Assembly (NCBI GenBank): GCA_910577195.1
Contig: CAJTLP010000001.1
Span: forward strand, 62,001-126,000
Source: an uncultured Eubacterium sp.
GTDB taxonomy: Bacteria > Bacillota > Clostridia > Oscillospirales > Acutalibacteraceae
DNA length: 64,000 bases
Reading direction: 5' to 3'
A program made the position numbers and the translations under genes. This document shows, piece after piece, positions 35,626 through 44,389 of the stretch; within the stretch, counting starts at the first letter, position 1, and each line of letters opens with the position of its first letter. The notes under the pieces are model-generated. The model made no database searches. It had not been told where the DNA came from and saw only the letters and a list, made by a program, of their open reading frames with translations.

Positions 35626-37134
35626 ATGGGTAATCAGAAAAAATATTTAACTATGAAAGAACGAGTGTGCTTCACAGTGGGTGCGTTCGGAAGATCGGGA
35701 ATTTACACACTGATGTCAATGTTCACACTTGTATTCTTTCAAAACGGTGCAGGACTTACACTGACTCAGGGCACAACCATTATTCTTATAGGCAGAATCT
35801 TTGATGCACTGAACGATCCGCTTATGGGCATGATTGTTGACAGAACAAAATCAAGATGGGGAAAGATGCGCCCATACCTTTTGTTTGCGCCTGTTCCCAT
35901 TGCAATATGTACAATTCTTTTATTCACAGCACCGTTTGAGCACGGCTCAACAGCTGCTTTTGTGTGGGCACTTATTACATATATCCTTTGGGGTGTTGCT
36001 TTCACCATTCAGGACGTTCCGTTCTGGGGGCTTTCCTCAGTCATTACTCCTCTTGAAAGTGAAAGAACATCCTTCATTTCAACAGCACGTCTTGGCTCAA
36101 CCTTTGGAGGTATTCTTCCTGCCCTGCTTGTTCCGATTTTATATCAGAGCAATATGGGATACAACAAAGGCTTTTTTGTCGGTGCACTTCTCTTTGCACT
36201 TCTCGGCTGCGGTCTGTCCATTCTCATTTTCTTTGTATCAAAAGAAAGAGTTCCGAAAATGGATCACACTCCGTCATTCAGAGAAACCTTTGCCGTTCTC
36301 GGTAAAAATAAGCTGCTAATTGTTGTTATATTTGCCAGTGTACTCGGCTCAACAATGGTAACTGCCAATCAGTGTGCAGACTACATAGGCAATTACCTTA
36401 TCATTCAGAATTATACTGATTTCAGTCAGATATTTACTGACGCGGCACAGACCACGCTTGTACCGAATGTCGATGCTGCTGCGGCTTATAGCTTCTGGAT
36501 TCCGAGAGGAACGATTGTGACCACTCTCACAGTAGCAATCGGTGTAGGTATGGTACCTGCTATGGCACTCTTCCCAATACTCAGAAAAAAGCTTTCATTA
36601 AAGCAGATTTATATCGGCTCATCCGTCTTCGGACTTGTTGTTCACGCACTTTGCTATATCGTATTTGCACAGGATGTTACAAAAATCAACGTGTATATTC
36701 TTTGGGTTTTCCTCTTCTTAATGGGTCTCCCACTGGGTATCTTCAACGTTATCACCTATGCGCTCATCGCAGACTCCGTTGACTATCTTGAATGGAAAAC
36801 AGGTGAAAGACACGAGGGTGTCTGCTTCTCCTTCCAGACCTTCCTTTCAAAGGTCAATGCAGCAGTTGCAACCTTTGTGTTCGGTCAGATTCTCGGCAAG
36901 ACAGATTTTATGGCTGTAAACAAAGCACTTACAGATGTAGAGGGCAGACAGATTTTCTACCAGCAGTCCGTTGACACACAGAAGATGCTTTTAGCACTTG
37001 TTACCATTGTACCTGCTGTAGGATTTCTTCTCACAATCGTTCCTATGTTCTTTAATGATTATACAGGAAAAACTAAGGAAAAGGCTCAGAAAGAGCTTGA
37101 AGAAGCACGAATTGCTAAGGGTATAGAAGAATAA
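35626..37134 (+). CDS. GPH-family (glycoside-pentoside-hexuronide) cation symporter
   Basis: A 502-residue major-facilitator protein with twelve hydrophobic segments. The signature includes GRIFDALNDPLMGMIVDRTK with the following SRWGKMRPYLL near residues 45-85, typical of MelB/YicJ-type symporters for sugars. It is translated immediately after the sulfatase gene. The conserved IADSVDYLEWKTGERHEGV lies near residue 380. It likely imports the saccharide that the sulfatase acts on. Confidence 0.93.
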   Translation: MGNQKKYLTMKERVCFTVGAFGRSGIYTLMSMFTLVFFQNGAGLTLTQGTTIILIGRIFDALNDPLMGMIVDRTKSRWGKMRPYLLFAPVPIAICTILLFTAPFEHGSTAAFVWALITYILWGVAFTIQDVPFWGLSSVITPLESERTSFISTARLGSTFGGILPALLVPILYQSNMGYNKGFFVGALLFALLGCGLSILIFFVSKERVPKMDHTPSFRETFAVLGKNKLLIVVIFASVLGSTMVTANQCADYIGNYLIIQNYTDFSQIFTDAAQTTLVPNVDAAAAYSFWIPRGTIVTTLTVAIGVGMVPAMALFPILRKKLSLKQIYIGSSVFGLVVHALCYIVFAQDVTKINVYILWVFLFLMGLPLGIFNVITYALIADSVDYLEWKTGERHEGVCFSFQTFLSKVNAAVATFVFGQILGKTDFMAVNKALTDVEGRQIFYQQSVDTQKMLLALVTIVPAVGFLLTIVPMFFNDYTGKTKEKAQKELEEARIAKGIEE

Positions 37135-37146
37135 TTTTATAAACAG

Positions 37147-37187
37147 AAAAGCCATACTCAGGATTATCTGAGTATGGCTTTTTTATT
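37147..37187. terminator. Terminator after the GPH symporter gene
   Basis: A perfect 15-bp stem (37147-37161 with 37168-37182), followed by a T-run on the plus strand and A/T-rich sequence on the other. It also faces the convergent phosphoesterase gene. Confidence 0.9.
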
Positions 37188-37209
37188 GCAATGTATGTTT
37201 TGTTCAGTA

Positions 37210-38754
37210 TTATCTCCACAATACCGTTTCACTTATTGTTGTTTCACCGTCTGAATTCACGGATTTGACATCAATTTTCTCCGGACTGATGCTCAGCATG
37301 GAGGCAACATATGTACCGTCACCGTCAGCATTGATACCACCGTCCACAAGAACAGGATACGGTGTTTCATCAAAAAATTCCGTCGTGTGATAATGTCCGC
37401 TGACAAGCATACTTACATTAAGCTCATCCAGCTTATTGTGCGCAGTCTGTGACAGCTCTTCCTCAATGCAAATGCCTTTATCGTGTGAAAGGGCAATTGT
37501 TTTTGAATGATCTGTATTTTCAAGAGACGTGAGCCAATCAACCATTTTCTGTCTATTCTGCTCATAGACTACCATACCGCCGTATTCGGAGTGATCGTCT
37601 GTTTTATCCTCACCACTGTCGAGCACAATAAAATCATAATTGCCAAGCTTAGCGGTATAGTAAAAGTTATCATAACCGATATAGGAGGATAAATTACCTG
37701 CCTCACGGCCTCTTGTTTCATGATTGCCGCGAGCAAAAAGAACAGGCATTTCACCGCCGGTGAGGTCAGAAGCAAAGGAAATGAGATAATCCTCAACCTC
37801 CTGCGTAAACATCAGACCGGGTGCACAGTCACCAAGCAGGATAACTGCATTATACTCACCCAATTGATCAGCCGTCTCCTGCGCAATTTTATTATGCGTA
37901 TGCCAATCTGATACAGTCAGAACATTCACATTGTCGCCAAAATTATCATTAAAGGTAATGGATTCACTCTCAATTGTTTTACCGCTTCTGCCGCCGTAGC
38001 TCAGCTCATCAATCACTCTTGTGGAAGACACCTTGTAGGTATTGCCTGAAAGCTGTTCATAGGGAACGGTAATTGTATGAATCGTACCTGCTTTTTTTCT
38101 GCCGTTATCCTCATCATATATTCTGATGCTCTCACCCTGATACTCATATTCAATATAAGCTGTTCCGTTATCATTAGTAGAAAACACAACAGAATACTCC
38201 TTACCATTATCAAATACAACAGGCTTTGAGGAGAATTTATAAGCTGCAGTCGGAAAAAGAGCACTGTAAACCGCAAATACCATAATAGCCGACATTACAA
38301 CGGAAACCGCTTTTTTAATTCTCTTTTTGTTTATATTCGGAACGATAAACAATGCTGTTGTTACACCCACAACAGCCAGCCACATCGGCAGAATTTCTTT
38401 GCACATTTTAATGGCAACAGGTGCACTTTCCCTGCCGGAAACAATAAAGTTGACCATAACCACAATAAAAAATATTGCGGCAAACACTTCTGAAATAACC
38501 TGAAAAACTTTAAAGCCCTTTTTGTCACATTTGTCAGAGCCCTTCATTTTCAACACGGAAACAGCCACCAGCAAAACCGTATTCAGCAAAGCAATAATGA
38601 ACAGACCAAAAGAAAAGCCGTTAAACAGTGTATTGTCTATAAACACATATCCAAAGCGAAAAGCATAATTAAGCAGCACGGAAACTGCCGACGCAATCAT
38701 ACAGAGAATTGCTGTGTATTTACTGAAAAACAGTGTATTCAAAAACTTTTTCAT
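37210..38754 (-). CDS. Membrane-anchored metallophosphoesterase
   Basis: A 514-residue protein. Four or five hydrophobic helices occupy the first 175 residues, then an extracellular Ig-like segment, then a calcineurin-like phosphoesterase from about residue 275. Its metal motifs are VSDWHTH, LLGDCAPG, ARGNHETRG and SGHYHTTEF. The catalytic domain probably faces the outside. Substrate unknown. It is transcribed alone, divergent from the padR operon. Confidence 0.85.
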   Translation of the reverse strand: MKKFLNTLFFSKYTAILCMIASAVSVLLNYAFRFGYVFIDNTLFNGFSFGLFIIALLNTVLLVAVSVLKMKGSDKCDKKGFKVFQVISEVFAAIFFIVVMVNFIVSGRESAPVAIKMCKEILPMWLAVVGVTTALFIVPNINKKRIKKAVSVVMSAIMVFAVYSALFPTAAYKFSSKPVVFDNGKEYSVVFSTNDNGTAYIEYEYQGESIRIYDEDNGRKKAGTIHTITVPYEQLSGNTYKVSSTRVIDELSYGGRSGKTIESESITFNDNFGDNVNVLTVSDWHTHNKIAQETADQLGEYNAVILLGDCAPGLMFTQEVEDYLISFASDLTGGEMPVLFARGNHETRGREAGNLSSYIGYDNFYYTAKLGNYDFIVLDSGEDKTDDHSEYGGMVVYEQNRQKMVDWLTSLENTDHSKTIALSHDKGICIEEELSQTAHNKLDELNVSMLVSGHYHTTEFFDETPYPVLVDGGINADGDGTYVASMLSISPEKIDVKSVNSDGETTISETVLWR

Positions 38755-38892
38755 AATATTCCCCTTTATAAAAAATCATTTCTTTTGATTTAAGAATACC
38801 AAATCATAACACACAGTGTCAATAAAATATAAATAATAGACATTTACATCTGAAAATTTGATTATTAAACAATCAGCATATTACAAATTATG

Positions 38893-38931
38893 TTGACAAA
38901 ATCATTACATTGTGATACGATGTATATACAT
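38893..38931 (+). promoter_or_regulatory. Promoter and PadR-like operator
   Basis: TTGACA at 38893-38898 and TACGAT at 38916-38921 with a 17-base spacer. The palindrome ATGTATATACAT at 38920-38931 overlaps the end of the -10 box, and TACAT...ATGTA (38907-38924) gives a second dyad. ATGT/ACAT dyads are known PadR targets, so autoregulation is likely. Confidence 0.6.
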
Positions 38932-38965
38932 TAAATTACAAGGTATTATTTTTTGGAGGTAAAAT

Positions 38966-39292
38966 ATGAGGTACAGTAAAGAACTTTTAAAGGGCAGTAC
39001 TCCCCTTCTTGTTTTGAGTGTACTCAAGGGACAGGACCTTTACGGCTATAAAATTATCCGCGAGCTTGAAATCCGCTCGGAAAACGTTTTTGAAATGAGT
39101 GAAGGCACACTCTATCCAATCCTTCACGCACTTGAAAAAGAAAAGCTCCTTTCCAGCTACTGGGAGGAATGTGACGGACGCCGCAGAAAATATTATCACA
39201 TAACCGATAAGGGCTTAAAGCAATTCGCACAGAAGAAAGAGGAATTTATTTCCTATTCACAAAATGTAACAAAGGTGCTCAATTTCGCATGA
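38966..39292 (+). CDS. PadR family transcriptional regulator
   Basis: A 108-residue winged-helix regulator. The sequence LLVLSVLKGQDLYGYKIIRE and FEMSEGTLYPILHALEKEKL are the PadR signature, followed by RRRKYYHITDKGLKQF for the wing. Short PadR proteins commonly sit ahead of HAAS-domain membrane protein genes and repress them until an envelope signal arrives. It is preceded by GGAGG, and the next gene begins 9 bases after its stop. Confidence 0.93.
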   Translation: MRYSKELLKGSTPLLVLSVLKGQDLYGYKIIRELEIRSENVFEMSEGTLYPILHALEKEKLLSSYWEECDGRRRKYYHITDKGLKQFAQKKEEFISYSQNVTKVLNFA

Positions 39293-39300
39293 GGTAGCAT

Positions 39301-40659
39301 ATGAAAAAAGAAGAATATATTGAAAAGGTTCTGGCACATATCCAAAACAAAGCCTTTGTCAGCACAATCCGTCAGGAAATTGAGGGGCATATTGACGACA
39401 GAGAGCTGTATTACAAGGACTGCGGTTATGATACCGAAACCGCACAGCAGAAAGCCATTGAACATATGGGCAGTGCAGAAGAAATCGGTGAAGAAATGAA
39501 CTTGATTCATAAAAATACACCAGCACTTATTAAAGGCATAATATCAATCGTTGTATATATTTTGGGATTTATAATCGCAGCTACCCACCTGGATTTTATG
39601 ATTATATCTACAGATCCCGGAGAAATATACTTTTCTGTTTTTTTAGTTTCCTTGATTACATTTGCCAGTGGTGCAATTTGCTATAATATTGCATACAAAA
39701 ACAAATTAAAGGAATTGATGCTAGCCTTCGGCATAATAAATCTTCTGGGTATGATATCGCCATTTACCTTTCTGGCTTTCGGCTATTCAATTGTCGGATT
39801 TGTTTTCAATTTCCGTTCTGTTTTCGGAATACCGTCTGAGGGTATTGTATATGGTCCTGATTTCATCGGCAATTCAATAGGTTCTGCTGCAACCAATGAT
39901 TTCTGTTACATCAGCATTTTGGTTTTAACCGCTTTATTCTGCTTAACACCGCTTATTTCAGGCATAATCAGTCTTTGCAGTGCAAAAAAAGTAAATAAAG
40001 ATTTATCCGATAAAAAGGCAACTGGAAATTTAAAACATCTTAAACGCTATGGAATCCTTCTGCTTGTCTTAACAATTATTGGCACAGTTACGCTTACAAT
40101 TGAAACAGCTGCACACTGTGTATCAATCATCAAAGACTATATTGTATTTGCCGATTCAGAGGACACAGATATTGATGAATCAATCAATATCTTCAGCTCA
40201 CTGGAACTGCCTATCAGCAAGGATAATTTAGATGAGCTGAACAGCCTTGAAGAATACAGTACATCCGATGCAAAAGAATTCGGATTCGTAACTACTATGA
40301 TTCACCAAAACAACCATTATACCGTTCAGCTTTGGGATAATGATGCTGACGGATTTTATGAGGAAAAACGAATCTTTTCATCATTTTCCTCAAGTATCAA
40401 GGAATCTGATTTTGATAAAATCAAAGAAGGTATGCGTACAGAGGAGTTATTTGAAATCATTCCGATAGCTCAGGTATCAGATTACAGCTACGTGATTACA
40501 GATAACGGTTATGAGGAAAATATTGACCTGTATGCAGACGGTGAACTGATAAAGCATTTTATTTCAGCAAATCTTCATATAGTATGTAAAAACGGAATCA
40601 TTACCGAACTTGAGTATTCTCCTGCTCAATCCGAATCAAAGCTATTCAAGGATAATTAA
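39301..40659 (+). CDS. HAAS-domain (DUF1700-like) membrane protein
   Basis: A 452-residue membrane protein. The N-terminal 59 residues form a HAAS-type signalling domain (EYIEKVLAHIQNK and IRQEIEGHIDDRELYYKD). Several membrane helices follow, then an extracellular C-terminal domain of about 170 residues with acidic residues. HAAS proteins are thought to work with PadR regulators. The first 177 bases are nearly identical to those of the next gene. The C-terminal domain was not recognised. Confidence 0.8.
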   Translation: MKKEEYIEKVLAHIQNKAFVSTIRQEIEGHIDDRELYYKDCGYDTETAQQKAIEHMGSAEEIGEEMNLIHKNTPALIKGIISIVVYILGFIIAATHLDFMIISTDPGEIYFSVFLVSLITFASGAICYNIAYKNKLKELMLAFGIINLLGMISPFTFLAFGYSIVGFVFNFRSVFGIPSEGIVYGPDFIGNSIGSAATNDFCYISILVLTALFCLTPLISGIISLCSAKKVNKDLSDKKATGNLKHLKRYGILLLVLTIIGTVTLTIETAAHCVSIIKDYIVFADSEDTDIDESINIFSSLELPISKDNLDELNSLEEYSTSDAKEFGFVTTMIHQNNHYTVQLWDNDADGFYEEKRIFSSFSSSIKESDFDKIKEGMRTEELFEIIPIAQVSDYSYVITDNGYEENIDLYADGELIKHFISANLHIVCKNGIITELEYSPAQSESKLFKDN

Positions 40660-40662
40660 AAT

Positions 40663-41394
40663 ATGAAAAAAGAAGAATATATTGAAAAGGTTCTGGCACA
40701 TATCCAAAACAAAGCCTTTGTCAGCACAATCCGTCAGGAAATTGAGGGACATATTGACGACAGAGAGCTGTATTACAAAGACTGCGGATATGATACCGAA
40801 ACCGCACAGCAAAAAGCCATTGAGCATATGGGCAGTGCAGATAAGCTTGGTATTCAAATGGATATGCTCCACGATTATAAAAAGCAAAAAATTGTATGTA
40901 TAATCGGTCTTGTGATATTTATACTCCATTTAATATGCATTAAATATTTATCTTCATTGATTTTTAATGATTATATTTCACCGCAGAGTGCGTGTATCTC
41001 AATGATTATTGCATGTATTGTTTACAGATGTGCTTTTGTATCAAGGTGCAAAATTATACTGTTTCTTCAGGGTATTGCTAGCTTTGGAGCAGCAGCATAT
41101 TTTATCAGGTGCTTTAATTTAAGCTGGACTTTCATTTATACGGAAAACAATGATAATTTTGAACTCATATGTGCCGTTTCTGTAACCGTTATAATAATTG
41201 TATTTTTCATTCACAGCATAATGTGCCTGACCTGTTCAGGAGAGGTGAATGCACTGATAAAAGGAAAACCAAACAACAAAATACTCAGACGGTATGAAAT
41301 TTACGGACATATATTATCTGTGCTTTCTGTTATCTGTGCAGTATTAGTTGTTTTCTATATCTATTCAACAATAGAATCTTTTTTACAAAATTAG
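40663..41394 (+). CDS. HAAS-domain membrane protein with duplicated N-terminus
   Basis: A 243-residue membrane protein. Its first 59 residues are identical to those of the previous gene, with five silent third-base differences in 177 bases. The rest is unrelated: five or so hydrophobic helices and short loops. It begins three bases after the previous stop. The conserved N-terminus and divergent remainder point to a recent segmental duplication or gene conversion of only the HAAS domain. Confidence 0.8.
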   Translation: MKKEEYIEKVLAHIQNKAFVSTIRQEIEGHIDDRELYYKDCGYDTETAQQKAIEHMGSADKLGIQMDMLHDYKKQKIVCIIGLVIFILHLICIKYLSSLIFNDYISPQSACISMIIACIVYRCAFVSRCKIILFLQGIASFGAAAYFIRCFNLSWTFIYTENNDNFELICAVSVTVIIIVFFIHSIMCLTCSGEVNALIKGKPNNKILRRYEIYGHILSVLSVICAVLVVFYIYSTIESFLQN

Positions 41395-41403
41395 GAGATA
41401 AAT

Positions 41404-42174
41404 ATGCTCATCATTTCATTTTTTGTATTTATGCTTTACCTTATGGTTTTTGGTGCACTCTCAGACTACAATTATGATTTCCTGACATATGCTTTGACCG
41501 TACTGGTGTCTGTTGCCGCAATCGCACACGTTTTTCTTTTGACTGCAGCAGTATCAAATGATGCCAAAAGGAAATCGCTTAACTCGAGAATTGTATGGAC
41601 CGTTCTGACATTTGTTTTCGGTCTGCCTGTAGCGGTGCTCTATGCCCTGTTCACCTTCAGAGCCGGTAAATACAGCAACAGAAAGGAAAATAAGAAAACG
41701 ATTATCAGCGGAGTCACTGCCATTCTGCTTTTTGTAATCTTCTGTTTCGGCAGTGACGGTGTTATAGAATGTATGAGAAATTATGAAAGCACGCATTTTC
41801 CGGCATACATTGAGACCTATAAGAATTCCGACGGTGAGGAATTTATCTACGATAAAATGGGCAACACTTACACCTTTGAGGAAAGTAAAAATTTCAAGTA
41901 TTATGACCGTAACGGCAACTCATATATAGCTGTAACATATACTCCGATGTTCAGCAGTGAAAGTGGAATTGACTATCTGCAGTGTGTTGAAAATAATAAA
42001 AAATATGATCGTACAGAACGTGAATTTTTTATTGATAATGACGGCTATTTAATCATTGAAGAATATGATGAGAGCAGGTTAAATTATGAGGGCTATGATA
42101 TTTATAATATACCGCAATTTTGCTCCTGGACCTCTGACGGAAAGCTCATTGTAAAAAACAGAAATTATCTGTAA
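41404..42174 (+). CDS. Membrane protein of the PadR/HAAS operon
   Basis: A 256-residue protein with four hydrophobic helices in the first 130 residues and a hydrophilic, tyrosine- and acid-rich C-terminal domain. It has no HAAS domain and no family I recognise. It starts 9 bases after the previous gene behind a GGAG site, so it is part of the PadR operon. Confidence 0.7.
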   Translation: MLIISFFVFMLYLMVFGALSDYNYDFLTYALTVLVSVAAIAHVFLLTAAVSNDAKRKSLNSRIVWTVLTFVFGLPVAVLYALFTFRAGKYSNRKENKKTIISGVTAILLFVIFCFGSDGVIECMRNYESTHFPAYIETYKNSDGEEFIYDKMGNTYTFEESKNFKYYDRNGNSYIAVTYTPMFSSESGIDYLQCVENNKKYDRTEREFFIDNDGYLIIEEYDESRLNYEGYDIYNIPQFCSWTSDGKLIVKNRNYL

Positions 42175-42212
42175 GAAAACACGCTCAGTCTCTGCTGTAT
42201 TAAAACACATAA

Positions 42213-42250
42213 CGAAAAAAACACGAACAATTTATGTTCGTGTTTTTTCG
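42213..42250 (+). terminator. Terminator after the PadR/HAAS operon
   Basis: Stem with arms 42213-42229 and 42235-42250 around a short loop, ending in a T-run. It closes the operon before a 430-base gap. Confidence 0.85.
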
Positions 42251-42327
42251 TTTTTATAGTATTGCGTTTACGATTTGCTCTATAAATCAGAGTTTGTTGA
42301 TTAGTTATAAGAAATGTTCTTGACATT

Positions 42328-42399
42328 TTGTAGGGCAGAGGCTTGCTCCTGCCGAATGTAAATTCAATATTACGGTGAGAGCAAGCCCTCACCCTACAA
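42328..42399. repeat. MITE-like imperfect inverted repeat
   Basis: TTGTAGGGCAGAGGCTTGCT at one end and GAGCAAGCCCTCACCCTACA at the other form an imperfect long hairpin of about 72 bases. Elements with TTGTAGGG...CCCTACAA ends and a GGCTTGC core recur in intergenic regions of many clostridia. The rest of the 42175-42679 gap shows only AT-rich sequence with no supported gene. Confidence 0.55.
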
Positions 42400-42679
42400 T
42401 TGCACAATAAACATAATTGATAATTCAAATTCCGATTTATTGGTTTCAAGTTTCATTATAGCACCAACGTATAATTGTGATGAGTTTTTTATATCAGCTT
42501 ATTTCTTTTCATCTGTCTGATTAACCGTTTTGAGTGGTAAAGCAGGTAGCTGTTGTTATATGTACCGAGCCTTTATGTCAAAAAAGTTCGTTATATATGA
42601 TTTAATATATATTCTTTAACAACATCCGAATTCATAATTACGCATCCTTATAAAATCAAATCATTATAATTTAACTCAT

Positions 42680-43003
42680 TTATTGGCTTTTCTTCTTTCT
42701 TGGCTTTGGAAGCGGCGTCACCTTTTCAAGTTCACGGATCACACCTTTAGCAAAATCCGCATCATCTATATCCAGAATATAACATTCCTTTGCTCCGTCA
42801 TAGGGATACCCCTTTTCAGCCTCTGTCATCATAGGAGCGATTGCATCAAGCAGTTTAACAAAGCAGGTATTGTCACATACGGTAATTACCGGCTTATTAT
42901 TGACATAAACCATATACTCTCCAAACATTTTCCTATATCGTATTTCTCCGACATCCGATATCTGTTCACATACATATTCAATATAATCAAGTGTAGTTGC
43001 CAT
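42680..43003 (-). CDS. TfoX N-terminal domain protein
   Basis: A 107-residue protein matching the N-terminal TfoX domain: VEQISDVGEI-like start and RYRKMFGEYMVYVNNKPV, with CFVKLLDAIAPMM in the middle. The C-terminal TfoX domain of proteobacterial competence regulators is absent. Short forms of this kind occur widely in Gram-positives without a known function. It ends in a basic KPRKKKSQ tail. Confidence 0.85.
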   Translation of the reverse strand: MATTLDYIEYVCEQISDVGEIRYRKMFGEYMVYVNNKPVITVCDNTCFVKLLDAIAPMMTEAEKGYPYDGAKECYILDIDDADFAKGVIRELEKVTPLPKPRKKKSQ

Positions 43004-43044
43004 AATTATCCCTCACTGCGGTAATATTTATTGGTATTATAACA

Positions 43045-43070
43045 AAAACCCGATTAAAAAATCGGGTTTT
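43045..43070 (-). terminator. Terminator between the TfoX gene and the peptidase gene region
   Basis: AAAACCCGAT (43045-43054) and ATCGGGTTTT (43061-43070). On the minus strand a T-rich run follows. It ends the M28 peptidase transcript. Confidence 0.8.
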
Positions 43071-43086
43071 CAAACATTATGTTTAA

Positions 43087-44328
43087 TTACTGTTTTGCGC
43101 CGTTATCAAACATTTCAAGCACCTTTACACTGATTGCAAAGCAATCTGCAAGTCCCTGAAGATTCATATTATCATATGTATCACGGCGTGTATGATAATA
43201 ATCCTCAAGTTTATGATTCAGACCTGTAATACCGGTTGATCTGAGTCCTGCCTGAGAAAAGGCTGCGTTATCTGTTGCACCGCCGAGAGGTGGAACCCAG
43301 CCCTTCTTACAAGGAATATTAAGCTCCTGAGCAGCCTCCATAAACAAATCGGAAACATCCTTATCCGCTTTAACTGTACCGTTAAGGTCACGATAATTGG
43401 TCATAAGGAATTTAGGGTCGTGAATTGTATCGTATGAATAGATGAATGTAGGTACATCGTCGAACTCGCCCTTATGAGCCTCACACCAAGCCTTTGAACC
43501 TCTGAGTCCTGCTTCCTCTGAGCCTGAAAGGATAACACCAACCTCTGTATTTTCAAGAGTGATACCTGCATCCTCAAGAGCCTTCATAACAGCAATACCC
43601 ATATAACAGCCTGAAAGGTTATCATTTGCACCGTCAACAATTCTGTTCTTATTCCACATACGGTAAAGACCGATAAGGAAAGGAACAAAAAGGAGACCCC
43701 ACATTGCCATCTTGAAAAGCATTGAGGACTTGTCAATCATAGTAAAGCCAAGACCGTACTGAGCAATGTACATAATAGAAATGACAAGATAGTAAACAGC
43801 ACCGATACCACAGATAATTGCGTGACCCTCAAAACCAACACCGCCGAGTCTGTAGTTTACAGGCCATTCCCAAGCTGCGTCAGGATGACCGTTAAAGAAA
43901 ATTCTTCTCTTTACTTCGCCTGTACACTTTTTAACAGCAGTAACATTGTGTCCTGTCTTTTCAGGGAAAAATCTGTCAACACATTTCTTGTAAAGACCGA
44001 ACTGCAAAAATACAATAACCAAACCTGCCACAATCAACAAAACAGAAATAATCGGACAGAAAAAGAAAAATACAATTGCAAGAAGTACAAAAGTAATTGT
44101 GAAATAAATCCAGCCAAAGAATGAGCCCGGATTTTCCTTAAAGGATTCAAGGTCTGCACGCTGACAACCGCAATCCTTTTTCAGCACCTCAGCCATATAC
44201 TCACAAGCCTGCTTCTCACCCTCCGAGCCCGGATCACGCTTATCCATATTTTTACAGATATGTGTAATCTCATCAAGCATATACTGAGCATATTCGTCTT
44301 TTTTCTCAATAATGTTCTTAAGTTCCAT
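43087..44328 (-). CDS. M28 family metallopeptidase with membrane helices
   Basis: A 413-residue aminopeptidase-like protein. The zinc-site residues can be followed: NGHPDAAWE, VDGANDNLSG, SGSEEAGLRG, TIHDPKF and GLNHKLEDYYHT match the H-D-E-D-H order of family M28. Two hydrophobic regions lie near residues 75-110 and 175-225, so the enzyme is probably membrane-bound. No signal peptide. The peptide substrate is unknown. AGGAGG lies in front of the ATG. Confidence 0.88.
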   Translation of the reverse strand: MELKNIIEKKDEYAQYMLDEITHICKNMDKRDPGSEGEKQACEYMAEVLKKDCGCQRADLESFKENPGSFFGWIYFTITFVLLAIVFFFFCPIISVLLIVAGLVIVFLQFGLYKKCVDRFFPEKTGHNVTAVKKCTGEVKRRIFFNGHPDAAWEWPVNYRLGGVGFEGHAIICGIGAVYYLVISIMYIAQYGLGFTMIDKSSMLFKMAMWGLLFVPFLIGLYRMWNKNRIVDGANDNLSGCYMGIAVMKALEDAGITLENTEVGVILSGSEEAGLRGSKAWCEAHKGEFDDVPTFIYSYDTIHDPKFLMTNYRDLNGTVKADKDVSDLFMEAAQELNIPCKKGWVPPLGGATDNAAFSQAGLRSTGITGLNHKLEDYYHTRRDTYDNMNLQGLADCFAISVKVLEMFDNGAKQ

Positions 44329-44389
44329 AATGTCCTCCTTTGAAAAATTTCCAAAATATTAATATAATTATATTAAACCACAAAAACAA

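Noticed and set aside
39301..40839. The repeated HAAS segment as an assembly error
   Set aside because: The copies differ at five silent positions and join different downstream sequences in frame, so a real duplication is more likely.
42165..42449. A minus-strand frame of about 94 codons
   Set aside because: It crosses a terminator and the MITE-like repeat and has no ribosome site or family resemblance.
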